DNA from: CAYUQT01 sp964596165 | Lineage (GTDB): Bacteria; Planctomycetota; Phycisphaerae; UBA1845; JAFGLZ01 | NCBI GenBank assembly: GCA_964596165.1 | Contig: CAZQTW010000040.1 | Coordinates: forward strand, 1-60,588 | Direction: 5' to 3' | DNA length: 60,588 bases | In this document: positions 40,961-49,383 of the stretch, one piece after another | Numbering within the stretch: position 1 is the first letter of the stretch | Layout of the letters: the number at the start of each line of letters is the position of its first letter | Made by a program: the position numbers and the translations under genes | The notes under the pieces: model-generated | What the model was told of the DNA's origin: nothing | Databases searched by the model: none | Seen by the model: only the letters and a program-made list of their open reading frames with translations

Positions 40961-43612
40961 GTGAACATCGACATCACACGACGACAGTTCTGCGCGACGA
41001 CGGCCGGTGCGGGCGTGGCGATCGCGCTCGGCAGTAACAGCGCCGCAGCGTCCGCGGCCGACACCGCCGCGGCCGGCGCGGCCGGTACGGCGAACTCACG
41101 ACTGCTCCATCGAATCGACTGCACGCAGGATCTTCCGGCCGAACGGTACTTCGGGTCGGGCGGCGTGAAGGTCGTCGAATCCGCCGCCGGCCGCTATCGC
41201 GAGGCTGAGGGCAAGCCGCTGTCGCGATTCGGATACCGATTCCCGATCGAACACGTGGGCAAACCCCACGTGGCCGTCATCCGATATCCCGACGACAAGC
41301 GCCGATTCATGTGCATCATGGACGGCACGTGCTACGACCTGACCACGGGGGTATTCACGGGCTGGGCACAGCCGCTCAGCGGGGGCATGCTCGAACTTCG
41401 TCAGGTCTTCTGGCCCCGGTGGCAGGACTGCAGCATCGTCTTCATGACGTGGAGCGAGGGCGAACCGGCGGCGGCCGCAACCATCGAGATCCACGAACTG
41501 GCGGACCTGCCGCCGCTGGCCATTCCGGGCGACCCTCGCAACGGAAGCCGCCGCGAACTGGGCATCCAGTACGAAGACCCGTGCGGCACGGGCGCGTCCG
41601 AAGGGGCAATGAGCCACGACGAGTGGATCGATCGGATCGTCCAGTACGCGCGGCACAGCGGGCAGGGACTGCTCGCCTATCCGATGGCGTGGTACCACGG
41701 GCCGCAATTCCCCTGCGAGTGCGAGCCGGCCGACGGGTTCGACCTGGTCGTCGCGCCGGATCGCAGGCAGTATTCGCGATGGACGACGCACCCGGCCGAC
41801 TGGTACGCCAAGCTGCTGGAACGGTTCGCAAAGGAGGGATTGGAGTTTCAGGGCGCGCTCACACTGATGCGGCTCGGCAGCCTGTTGAAGGACATGAATA
41901 TCGACTTGAAGGCGATCCAGGGCGGCGCCGACACGTACAACAACATGACCTGGAACAACCACGTTCAGGCGAGCACGAACGACTGGACGCCGATCTACAA
42001 CGCGCGGAACTTCGCGGCCGCCGCCGAACGGCTGCGGGGCAAACCGCCCGCCGAACCGTGGTCGTTCATCAGCGAATACGCCTACGGCGAGCGACCGGGC
42101 CCGGCCAACCACATGGGCCCGATGTTCAACCCGCTGCACCCGGTCGTTCAGCAGGCGATCTTGAGATTCGTCAAGGAAATCGGCGCGCACTACGGCAAGT
42201 ACCCCGCGTTCAAGGGCATCTCGTTCAACATGTTCGGCTCGTGCATGCCGTGGTTCGGATCGATCCACCTCGGCTACGACGACACCTCGATTCGGATGTT
42301 TGAACAGGAGACGGGGATCCCCGTCCGCGCGAACCCGAAGGCGCCGGATCGATTCTCGCAACGTTACGAGTATCTGACCTATGTCTGCCGGCCGGCGTGG
42401 GTCGCGTGGCGATGCCGGAAGATCCGCGACCTGTTCGGCCGAATTCGCAAGACACTCGCCGAGGGCAGGCCCGATCTGCGGGTGACGGTGACGCTGTGGG
42501 ACGAGACGCTGATCACGAACACGCTGGGCTCGATGTCGCCGGGGCTTCAACTTCACGCCCGGCGCAACATGATCGAGATGTTCCGCGACGGCGGCATCGA
42601 TCTGGACCTATATCGGGATGAGCCGGGCCTCGAGGTCGACGTGGCCATGGGCAACCCCCGCGATCGCGGCGGGCACGGCTCGAACCCGTGCGGCGGCGTG
42701 ACGCTGCCCATCGAAGAGTTGACGATGTATCGCGACCACGACTTCCTCGATCAGGACACGCTCGACGCCGTTCACGCCCACGCCAAGCCCGGCGCGTTCG
42801 TCTTCAACTGCTGGGTCGAGGCGTGGGGCAAGCACGTGTGGTTCCACCCCGAGGCGGGCGACCCGAACGTCGCGAAGATCGCGGTGATGGACGGCAAGCC
42901 GGCCGAGGGGATCCTGCGGATCAACTCCGAGTACCCCAAGGACGGCTTCTGGTGGGACTCGCAGCTTCGGATCACGCCGCCGTTCCAGGGCGGCGTGCAT
43001 TTCCTGGAGCCGTACGCCCACGCGGTGGCCGAGTTGGACGCCTGTCGAATCACGCGCGGCGGGTTGTTCCTCGACAAGGCGCACACCGAGGCCCTTCGGC
43101 AGTTCGCGCCGGCCTACCGGGCTCTTCCCAAACGGAAGTTCGATACGGTGGGGACGTCGACCGATCCGATCGCCGTGCGGGCGCTCGTGGACGACGGCCT
43201 GCGGTACTTCTACGTCGTGAACCGCGACTATTACCCGATCGAGGTCCGGCTGACGTTCAGCGAAGCGCCGAAGGGCCTGAAGGATCTGGCGACGGGCCGG
43301 GCTGTCGCGGCGGGATCACAGTGGGCGCTCACGATGGGTCCGTATGAGCTACGGTCCTTCTCGATGGACCCGAACGTGCAGGTCACGGGGTTCCAGGCCG
43401 CACCGCCGGCTGCCATCGCCCAATCGCTCGAGGCCGAGGGACAAAAGGCGATTGCGGCGTTCGAGAAGGTTCGCGCGTCGGGCAAGTTCGTACCGGGGAT
43501 GGATGCGATGGAAAAGCGGATACGCGAGGCGATGGCCCAGGGACGTCTTGCGTGGCTTCGCCGGGCGTTGACGGGGTACATCGTACGGAAGTGCGTCGCG
43601 CTGGCGGGGTGA
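40961..43612 (+). CDS. Tat-exported 883-aa protein, possibly a glycoside-hydrolase-like TIM barrel
   Basis: Start placed at GTG 40961 with GGAGGA 7 nt upstream; it gives the twin-arginine signal TRRQFCATTAGAGVAIALG at 6-24. The upstream open frame (to 40103) is repeat DNA and excluded. The mature protein has a long central region with WFGSIHLGYDD, AWVAWRCRKIRDLFGRIRK and FNCWVEAWGKHVWF, and conserved Asp/Glu/His in a pattern that could be a TIM barrel, followed by a C-terminal beta domain with a helical tail. I cannot assign a family with confidence. Tat export implies folding in the cytoplasm or a metal/cofactor. Confidence 0.7.
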   Translation: MNIDITRRQFCATTAGAGVAIALGSNSAAASAADTAAAGAAGTANSRLLHRIDCTQDLPAERYFGSGGVKVVESAAGRYREAEGKPLSRFGYRFPIEHVGKPHVAVIRYPDDKRRFMCIMDGTCYDLTTGVFTGWAQPLSGGMLELRQVFWPRWQDCSIVFMTWSEGEPAAAATIEIHELADLPPLAIPGDPRNGSRRELGIQYEDPCGTGASEGAMSHDEWIDRIVQYARHSGQGLLAYPMAWYHGPQFPCECEPADGFDLVVAPDRRQYSRWTTHPADWYAKLLERFAKEGLEFQGALTLMRLGSLLKDMNIDLKAIQGGADTYNNMTWNNHVQASTNDWTPIYNARNFAAAAERLRGKPPAEPWSFISEYAYGERPGPANHMGPMFNPLHPVVQQAILRFVKEIGAHYGKYPAFKGISFNMFGSCMPWFGSIHLGYDDTSIRMFEQETGIPVRANPKAPDRFSQRYEYLTYVCRPAWVAWRCRKIRDLFGRIRKTLAEGRPDLRVTVTLWDETLITNTLGSMSPGLQLHARRNMIEMFRDGGIDLDLYRDEPGLEVDVAMGNPRDRGGHGSNPCGGVTLPIEELTMYRDHDFLDQDTLDAVHAHAKPGAFVFNCWVEAWGKHVWFHPEAGDPNVAKIAVMDGKPAEGILRINSEYPKDGFWWDSQLRITPPFQGGVHFLEPYAHAVAELDACRITRGGLFLDKAHTEALRQFAPAYRALPKRKFDTVGTSTDPIAVRALVDDGLRYFYVVNRDYYPIEVRLTFSEAPKGLKDLATGRAVAAGSQWALTMGPYELRSFSMDPNVQVTGFQAAPPAAIAQSLEAEGQKAIAAFEKVRASGKFVPGMDAMEKRIREAMAQGRLAWLRRALTGYIVRKCVALAG

Positions 43613-43738
43613 ACGAGTTGACGGTTGATGGGAGCGGCCCGCGCCCCGCGGGCCGGACTTCGGCCGGCGAGGCGCCGGCCGCCACGCAGCGGACGAAACG
43701 CCGGCGATCCAAGCGACGGAACGGCGACGGCAACAAAA

Positions 43739-43806
43739 CGGGGACAGGCACCCTCACGTGCTCCCCGTCCGGGCACCCTATCCCCAAACGACGAGAGCCG
43801 GTCCCC
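43739..43806. repeat. REP-like palindromic element
   Basis: CGGGGACAGGC (43739-43749) and GCCGGTCCCC (43797-43806) are inverted copies about 47 nt apart, with further GTGCTCCCCGTCC in between. It sits between the Tat-protein gene and the small Cys-rich gene. The preceding bases are a G/C-rich palindromic cluster (43640-43690). Confidence 0.5.
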
Positions 43807-43817
43807 ATCTTGTTGAC

Positions 43818-44153
43818 TCAGCGGGGCCCCTTGTCGGTGGAATCGTCATCTTCGTCGGTATCGTCGTCGTCCTCGACGTACTTCCACTTCTCCGTCTCGT
43901 CGAAGTCTTCGATCTCCCGCTCCATGTGTCGGAACATCTTCTCCTGGAGGGGGGCGAGGCGTTCGTACATTTTGACGGTCGCTTCGTAGGCGTGAACCAT
44001 GCGCGCCATCTGGTGAGACAGTTCACCGGCCTTAATGAGTTGCCATTTCACCAGGCATTCCGGTTCCTTGATGGTCGAGAAGGGATCACAACGGAACCCG
44101 AGCTGGTTGCCGGGTCCGCGAGCGAAGAATTCGCACTGGCTGCATTGAAGCAT
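43818..44153 (-). CDS. Small Cys-rich protein with acidic tail
   Basis: A 111-aa protein with GAGGAGGTG 4-5 nt before ATG 44153, a strong start. C4, C7, C22 and C33 could bind zinc or an Fe-S cluster (CSQCEFF...FRCDP...PECLVKW). A helical middle (45-90) is followed by a nearly pure Asp/Glu/Asp-Thr tail (94-108). No known family was recognised; the Cys pattern suggests a rubredoxin/zinc-ribbon-like fold. Confidence 0.7.
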   Translation of the reverse strand: MLQCSQCEFFARGPGNQLGFRCDPFSTIKEPECLVKWQLIKAGELSHQMARMVHAYEATVKMYERLAPLQEKMFRHMEREIEDFDETEKWKYVEDDDDTDEDDDSTDKGPR

Positions 44154-44169
44154 GGTGTCACCTCCTCGT

Positions 44170-45339
44170 CTATTCTACCTTCAGACGGTGAAGGTTTTCG
44201 AGCAATGTCCGCGACAACGTGATCGATCGGTCGTCGTCGAAGCAATCGACGGTTCCGACCAAGTAAGGGCCGCCGCAGGCCACAAAGATCCGCCCGGTGG
44301 ACTCCCCAGCCCCGACCAACGCCGCGCGACCGATGCCCGACACCTGCCGAACGATCCGTCCCCCTTTGCCGCCGACGAAGTCCGCCAGCCTTTCGTACCG
44401 CTGGAGGGCCTCGGTCGGAGTGCGATTCACCATGAAGAAGAGGATATGAGTCACACCCCGATACATGTACGTGGCCTGCCAGCCCGCGCCCAGAAACTCA
44501 TGGCCCAGCATGTTCTTGGCGAGGTACTTCTGGCTGTTCGCGACGAGGTCCTGGGAGGGAAAGGCACCAAGTTCGGCCGGAGGGACCGCCGGGAGCGCAA
44601 TGCGGCCGTCGACGTAACCCCCGATCAGCATGGCGGCCGCCATGTCGCCGACCGTCTCGCCCGGAGGCTGAATGCTGACGTAGATCCGGTCCTTGACGAA
44701 ACCCAGGTGGCCTTCCGACCAGTATCCGACGGTCCCCAGCCTGACTTCTTCGGCCTTGTCCGGGCGTTGAATCGAATAGATGCCGTAGGCCGCGACAGGA
44801 CTCGTCATTTCGTAAACGTCCACCACCATTTTTCGGTTGGCGTTATCCTTGCGAGCATAGACACCGTGGATCAACTGGACGAAACCGTATTCCAGATAGG
44901 GTCTGGCGGCCCCGTCGATGTACTCCTCCAGGTCGTTCGGCTCGTGGACACGGGGCTCACCGACCGGCACCCAGGGATCGGAGTGAATCGCCTTGGGCAG
45001 AACCCGTTCCGGCGCGACGAAGAACGGATCGGGGCCCCCGCAGCCGGTACTGAATGCGACGACCGTGAGCGCCGTCGCGCAGAGAGCAGTCCGCGTCCGA
45101 GCGGCAGCCGACCGTAAAGATCGAGCGTGAAGGAGGGCTCGCGCTCTCCCGATTCCGGCGGTGCCGTTTTCGGCGAATGAGTTTGGTACGGGCCGGTTGC
45201 GCGAGAGGCGGTCATGAATCGGAGCCGCGACCGTCGGGGGGCCGACCTTGGGAACGAGCCGGTCCGCCTGCTCCCTTACGGTGGCGGATCGAATTGGCGG
45301 AAAACGCGAAAGGGTCGCCCCCAGAACGGCACTAGGCAT
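44170..45339 (-). CDS. Predicted lipoprotein, DUF6599-like
   Basis: A 389-aa product if begun at ATG 45339, which lies 8 nt inside the end of the aldo/keto reductase gene; a later start would give a cleaner signal peptide. The segment ALCATALTVVAFSTGC ends in a lipobox-type cysteine. The mature part (PNDLEEYIDGAARPYLEYGF, YGIYSIQRP) resembles DUF6599 proteins, which occur with Fe-S oxidoreductases. It should be anchored outside the cytoplasmic membrane. The function is unknown; co-transcription with the reductase is likely. Confidence 0.65.
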   Translation of the reverse strand: MPSAVLGATLSRFPPIRSATVREQADRLVPKVGPPTVAAPIHDRLSRNRPVPNSFAENGTAGIGRARALLHARSLRSAAARTRTALCATALTVVAFSTGCGGPDPFFVAPERVLPKAIHSDPWVPVGEPRVHEPNDLEEYIDGAARPYLEYGFVQLIHGVYARKDNANRKMVVDVYEMTSPVAAYGIYSIQRPDKAEEVRLGTVGYWSEGHLGFVKDRIYVSIQPPGETVGDMAAAMLIGGYVDGRIALPAVPPAELGAFPSQDLVANSQKYLAKNMLGHEFLGAGWQATYMYRGVTHILFFMVNRTPTEALQRYERLADFVGGKGGRIVRQVSGIGRAALVGAGESTGRIFVACGGPYLVGTVDCFDDDRSITLSRTLLENLHRLKVE

Positions 45340-46567
45340 GGTTTCGTGTCCTCGCGCCAAACAGGAGAAGATCGTGTGCCTCCACCAGTTGGGGTTGGAC
45401 GCGCACGCCGTTGGGGCATGCGGCCATGCAGGGTCCCTTGCACTCGGCACATCGTCCGGCCCGACACGCTTCCGGAAGCCCGGCATACTCCATCATGGCG
45501 GCCTTTTCGGCGTGGTAGAACTTGAAGTACATGGCGAATCGCATCACCGCATCGACCCGAACGCCGTAGGGACAACGGGGCACGCACTGCCCGCAGTAGC
45601 GGCAGTACTCGGTCGCGAACCGTTCGGCGTAGGCATCGAGGTAGCGGCGCTCCGCGTGCGACAGCGGGCCCTGGGTCGCCTCGCAGGCTTCCTTGATCTT
45701 CTCGAAGCTTCTCGCCCCGCTGAGGACCGAGGCAACGTCGGCGTTTTGCAGGGCCCACTTGATCTTGGCCTGCTCGCCGTTGACCTTCAGCCGTCGTTGC
45801 AGATCGATCAGTTCGTCGTCGCGTTTGCCCGCGCTGACCTTGAACGTAATCACGCCGAGTCCCGCATCGACCGCCTTCTTGAACAGCACGTGGTTCTGGG
45901 GACTATCCATGAAGTTGTAGCGCGTCATCAGGAACTCGAATCGTTTGAGGGCGAGCGCCGTTCCGAGGACGTCCCCCACCGACGTCAGGCTGTGGGTCGA
46001 GACGCCGAGGTGCTTCACTTTTCCGGCCTGTTTGGCCTTGTCAAAGGCCTCGTAGATTGCCTCGTTCTTGAGGACCGTGGGGTCGCTGACGTAGTGCACG
46101 CGCCACAGATCGATGCAATCGGTCTTCAGACGCCGGAGGCTGCGGTCGATTTCCTGAAGGACCTGCTCGGCCGTCATCTCAGGCGTGCATTCCTTACCCG
46201 TGCCCAGCACGACGTCTTTTCGGCGGCGCGCCATCACCTCGCCGATGGTGTGTTCGGCGGTGCCGTTCTGATAGTCGGCGGCGGTCTCGACGAGGGTGAT
46301 TCCGTTGCTGATGGCGTTGTCTAGGAGCCGCGGGTTCGAGAGGTTGTAGCTGCCGTAGCCGATGACGCTCACTCGCAGCCCCGTCTTTCCGAGGACTCGG
46401 GTCGGCAGCGGGGTTGGGGGTCCGTCGGCCGGCGGGGTCTTCCGATCGCCGTCGGAAGCGGCCGCACGCACGGAACCGGCAAGGGCGAAGACACCCGATG
46501 CCCCGGCCGTTTGAACGAACCGACGTCGAGTGAGGCCGTCGCTCGTATCGCGTTCTTTGGTCGACAT
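45332..46567 (-). CDS. Tat-exported aldo/keto reductase with two C-terminal [4Fe-4S] ferredoxin motifs
   Basis: A 411-aa protein. AAGGAG precedes ATG 46567. The twin-arginine signal LTRRRFVQTAGASG is at 12-25. The AKR barrel has Y99 (ETAADY), K125 and H158 in catalytic positions, although the usual aspartate at position 94 is glutamate. The C-terminus carries C322-x2-C325-x2-C328-x3-C332 and C373-x2-C376-x3-C380-x3-C384, two clusters. It should transfer electrons to or from a periplasmic substrate. It overlaps the lipoprotein gene by 8 nt. Confidence 0.9.
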   Translation of the reverse strand: MSTKERDTSDGLTRRRFVQTAGASGVFALAGSVRAAASDGDRKTPPADGPPTPLPTRVLGKTGLRVSVIGYGSYNLSNPRLLDNAISNGITLVETAADYQNGTAEHTIGEVMARRRKDVVLGTGKECTPEMTAEQVLQEIDRSLRRLKTDCIDLWRVHYVSDPTVLKNEAIYEAFDKAKQAGKVKHLGVSTHSLTSVGDVLGTALALKRFEFLMTRYNFMDSPQNHVLFKKAVDAGLGVITFKVSAGKRDDELIDLQRRLKVNGEQAKIKWALQNADVASVLSGARSFEKIKEACEATQGPLSHAERRYLDAYAERFATEYCRYCGQCVPRCPYGVRVDAVMRFAMYFKFYHAEKAAMMEYAGLPEACRAGRCAECKGPCMAACPNGVRVQPQLVEAHDLLLFGARTRNHA

Positions 46568-46695
46568 GTGTTGCTTCTCCTTGGCAGAGGGCAGGTGACG
46601 ACTGAGAAGGCCTCATTATATCCCGGCGTGGGGAGACGGACAGCCCTGGAAGCGCCTCCTGCAATTCGTGGACAGCGCGTTACCGAGGGATGGGA

Positions 46696-47070
46696 TCAGT
46701 AGAACATGCGAATCGCGGTGGATTCGATGTTTTCAGGCTTGCCTCGGACTTCTCGCCGGATTTCGATCGGATATAGGTGTTTGCGGACGCCCCACCGATC
46801 GACGTCTTCGTTGGCCCCGTGCTGCAATCGGAGTCCGTTGAGATCGGTCTTGGAGACGTCCTCCCACCAGCGACGGCTGATCTCGCGACCGGCGGCATTA
46901 ACCTCTTGCGATCCGGCCCGTTCCCCTTTGGCGAACTCGCGAAGCCAGCCATTGGCTCGTTGTAGACGCTCCGCATTGGCCTTTTGGGCCGCCGGGGCGC
47001 TGCAGCCCACGATCGGTGCGACCGCAAAGGCTGCGACAGCAATCACGGGATGTAACCGCCGTTTCAGCAT
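46696..47070 (-). CDS. Small predicted lipoprotein of unknown function
   Basis: A 124-aa protein from ATG 47070 with AGGAG about 10 nt upstream (an in-frame TTG lies two codons earlier). The signal PVIAVAAFAVAPIVGC ends in a lipobox. The mature part is mixed-charge and helical (WLREFAKGERAGSQEV, YPIEIRREVRGKPENI). No family was recognised. Confidence 0.65.
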   Translation of the reverse strand: MLKRRLHPVIAVAAFAVAPIVGCSAPAAQKANAERLQRANGWLREFAKGERAGSQEVNAAGREISRRWWEDVSKTDLNGLRLQHGANEDVDRWGVRKHLYPIEIRREVRGKPENIESTAIRMFY

Positions 47071-47170
47071 CGACAAGGGGCTCCTGTCGCATCAGGTATT
47101 TTACTGAACGCCCACGAGCCAGGCAAATGAATCGGAGGGCGGTCCCGGCCCGAGAGTGGACCGGCGTGAG

Positions 47171-48391
47171 CTAGCGCCGGCGCCGGGGCTTGGACCTCTG
47201 CCGCGGCTTGTTTGACGGTACGGCGGCGCCTGGTTTGTTTTCCACAACACTTGGATTGCCTCGCAACACAAGATCCTCGGCCAGTTTCGTCAACATCGGA
47301 CGGGCATAGCGGAAGAACGTTCGATACGCAGGGCAGAGGTAGTTTGGCTCACCGTTGGGCAACCGCCCCCCGAAGCGGTCGCGAGGGCATCCCCCGCGGC
47401 ACAGGTCGAGTTGTCCGCATTCGCGGCAGGCCTCGGGCAAGTGCGACTTCATTGCCCTGAACTCCGCCCATCGGGGATGTCGGAAGATGCGAGCGAGCGA
47501 CTCCGTCAGAAGATTGCCCAGCTTCCACTCAGGTTGGACGAGGAAATCACAGGGGAACACGTCGCCATTCCGCTCCACCAACAGACAGCCGGCGCAATCG
47601 CGTCGAAAGACGCAGATCTCGGGCTCGAGTCCGGCGGCCATCAGCACCATGTTGTTGAAGGTGCGGTCGTAGGAACGCGCCGGCCCCGCGGCCAACCATT
47701 CGTCGAAGACTTCGCAGAGGAATTCGCCGTAGGCGACGGGATCGACGGCATGGATTCCGGGCCGTGAACGATCGAGCCCCGTAACCACGCACGGGATGAA
47801 CTGGAGGTAGTCCTCTCCCAGCGAACGGATGAAACGATAGACCTCTTTGGCTCGACGGACGTTGCCGTCGTGGACCAGAACGAGGACATTGTGCTCGACT
47901 TGGTACTGCCGCAGAAGCCGAAGACCTCGCAGGACGTCTTCCAGACTGCCCCGGCCATTCGGGTACGCGCGGTTTTTGTCGTGTATCTCGGAGGGACCGT
48001 CGATGCTGATTCCAACGAGCATCCCCCACCGCTTCAGGAAACGACACCAGGCATCATCGAGCAGCGTCCCGTTGGTCTGAAACATATTGACGATCTGCCG
48101 GCCCGGCCTGGAAAAGGCCTGCTGGTAACCCACCGCCTTCCGAAAGAACTCCAAGCCGGCCAGCATGGGCTCTCCTCCCTGCCATGAGAAGTGCGGACAA
48201 GGATGAGCCGTATCACAGAACGCTTGCACGACGGCGCGGAGCACTTCGTCGGACATGCAGCCGCCGGATCCGTCGAAGTGTTCGGCCGTCCGCCGATAGT
48301 AGCAGTAGTCGCACACCAGGTTGCATGTGCCGCAGACGGGCTTGATCATCGGTGAAGCGAGTACGTCGGAATGAGCGGCGAGTTGGGACAT
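47171..48391 (-). CDS. Radical SAM enzyme, anaerobic sulfatase-maturase (anSME)-like
   Basis: A 406-aa protein from ATG 48391 (no clear ribosome binding site). The cluster motif CNLVCDYC is C23-x3-C27-x2-C30. A C-terminal SPASM-type region has CAGCLLVERNGDVFPCDFL and CRECGQLDLCRGGC, and the aspartate of PCD matches the proposed base of anSMEs. Such enzymes turn a Cys or Ser of type I sulfatases into formylglycine. No sulfatase lies in the window. The basic tail RQRSKPRRRR is unusual. Confidence 0.88.
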   Translation of the reverse strand: MSQLAAHSDVLASPMIKPVCGTCNLVCDYCYYRRTAEHFDGSGGCMSDEVLRAVVQAFCDTAHPCPHFSWQGGEPMLAGLEFFRKAVGYQQAFSRPGRQIVNMFQTNGTLLDDAWCRFLKRWGMLVGISIDGPSEIHDKNRAYPNGRGSLEDVLRGLRLLRQYQVEHNVLVLVHDGNVRRAKEVYRFIRSLGEDYLQFIPCVVTGLDRSRPGIHAVDPVAYGEFLCEVFDEWLAAGPARSYDRTFNNMVLMAAGLEPEICVFRRDCAGCLLVERNGDVFPCDFLVQPEWKLGNLLTESLARIFRHPRWAEFRAMKSHLPEACRECGQLDLCRGGCPRDRFGGRLPNGEPNYLCPAYRTFFRYARPMLTKLAEDLVLRGNPSVVENKPGAAVPSNKPRQRSKPRRRR

Positions 48392-48481
48392 GATGCGAGA
48401 AGCACGGCTCCTGGGTCGGCCGCTTTCATCGCGGGAAAACGAGCACGCCGTCTTGGACGAGTCGGAAGACGGCGGTGGCCC

Positions 48482-48539
48482 CAGCAAAAGGGTGCGAGCC
48501 CTCTGGCCTCATGGCGAGGCCACTCGCACCCTCTTGCTG
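48482..48539. repeat. Large imperfect hairpin
   Basis: CAGCAAAAGGGTGCGAG (48482-48498) pairs with CTCGCACCCTCTTGCTG (48523-48539) with one A-C mismatch; inside, TGGCCTC and GAGGCCA form another 7-bp stem with a 5-nt loop, and CCCTC bulges out. It lies between the response-regulator gene and the anSME-like gene. No T-run follows, so it may be a mobile repeat rather than a terminator. The rest of 48392-48754 shows no gene. Confidence 0.7.
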
Positions 48540-48754
48540 AATGTCACTCTGGTCGCAACCCCGCACGGACCGTGGGGAGGCGTCACCCGTCCCGCAAGCC
48601 GGCTTCCCCGCCCGTCGCCCGGTCGTCCGTGCCGCCGCAAGAATTTCCGCGAACGGTATGACCGGGCGGGTCTCCCTCGTATCCGGAGGACACTCCACAG
48701 GAGCGGCGATTTCGCCTGCCTCCGGGGGACGCCGGGGGTCGGCCGCGACGGCCG

Positions 48755-49381
48755 TCAGGCCTTGCTCGTCTCTTTCTTGCAGAGCAATGCCATTCTCACC
48801 AGGTGCGGAAGATTGTCGGCGTTCATCTTCTCCATCACCTTGGCGCGACGGGCCTCGATCGCCTTCGTGCTGAGCCCGAGCTGAACGGCGATTTCTTTGT
48901 TCGACATGCCGCCCACGACCATATCCATGACTTGGCGTTCACCGGCCGTCAGGATCGCGATCCGGGCTTCGATGGATTCTCGCTCCACCTGGAGCTGCCG
49001 GGCCTGGGCGTCGCGTTCAATGGCCTTCTGGATGCATTCGAGCAAGGCTTGCTCTCGGAACGGCTTTTCTATGAACTCCACGGCCCCTTTCTTCATGGCG
49101 CGAACGGCCATGGGGATGTCGCCGTAGCCCGTGATCATGATCACCGGCAGCGGACTTCCCTTGGCGGAAAGGCGTTCCTGCAATTCCAAGCCGCTCATCC
49201 CCGGCATGCGAACATCCAGGATGAGGCACCCGGGCTTGGAAGCGTCGTAGGAGTTGAGGAAATCCGTAGCCGAGGCGTACGTCTCCGTGCGCAACCCCAC
49301 AGACTTGACCAGGTAGGCGAGCGATTTCCGCACATCCTCATCGTCGTCCACCACAAACACAGTGGGTTCAATCGTCTCCAT
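48755..49381 (-). CDS. FixJ/NarL-type response regulator
   Basis: A 208-aa protein. The receiver has the acidic pocket D12-D14, phosphorylatable D56 (LILDVRMPGMSG), T84 and K106; the C-terminus is a LuxR/FixJ helix-turn-helix (GMSNKEIAVQLGLSTKAIEA). It should activate or repress transcription when phosphorylated by the partner kinase. Three bases separate its ATG from the kinase stop, so the pair is co-transcribed. Target genes are not identifiable; none adjacent looks regulated by it. Confidence 0.93.
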   Translation of the reverse strand: METIEPTVFVVDDDEDVRKSLAYLVKSVGLRTETYASATDFLNSYDASKPGCLILDVRMPGMSGLELQERLSAKGSPLPVIMITGYGDIPMAVRAMKKGAVEFIEKPFREQALLECIQKAIERDAQARQLQVERESIEARIAILTAGERQVMDMVVGGMSNKEIAVQLGLSTKAIEARRAKVMEKMNADNLPHLVRMALLCKKETSKA

Positions 49382-49383
49382 GC

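Noticed and set aside
41096..42556. 486-codon minus-strand frame opposite the Tat protein
   Set aside because: Arg/Asp/Val-rich with no domains; the plus-strand Tat protein has a signal and sensible composition.
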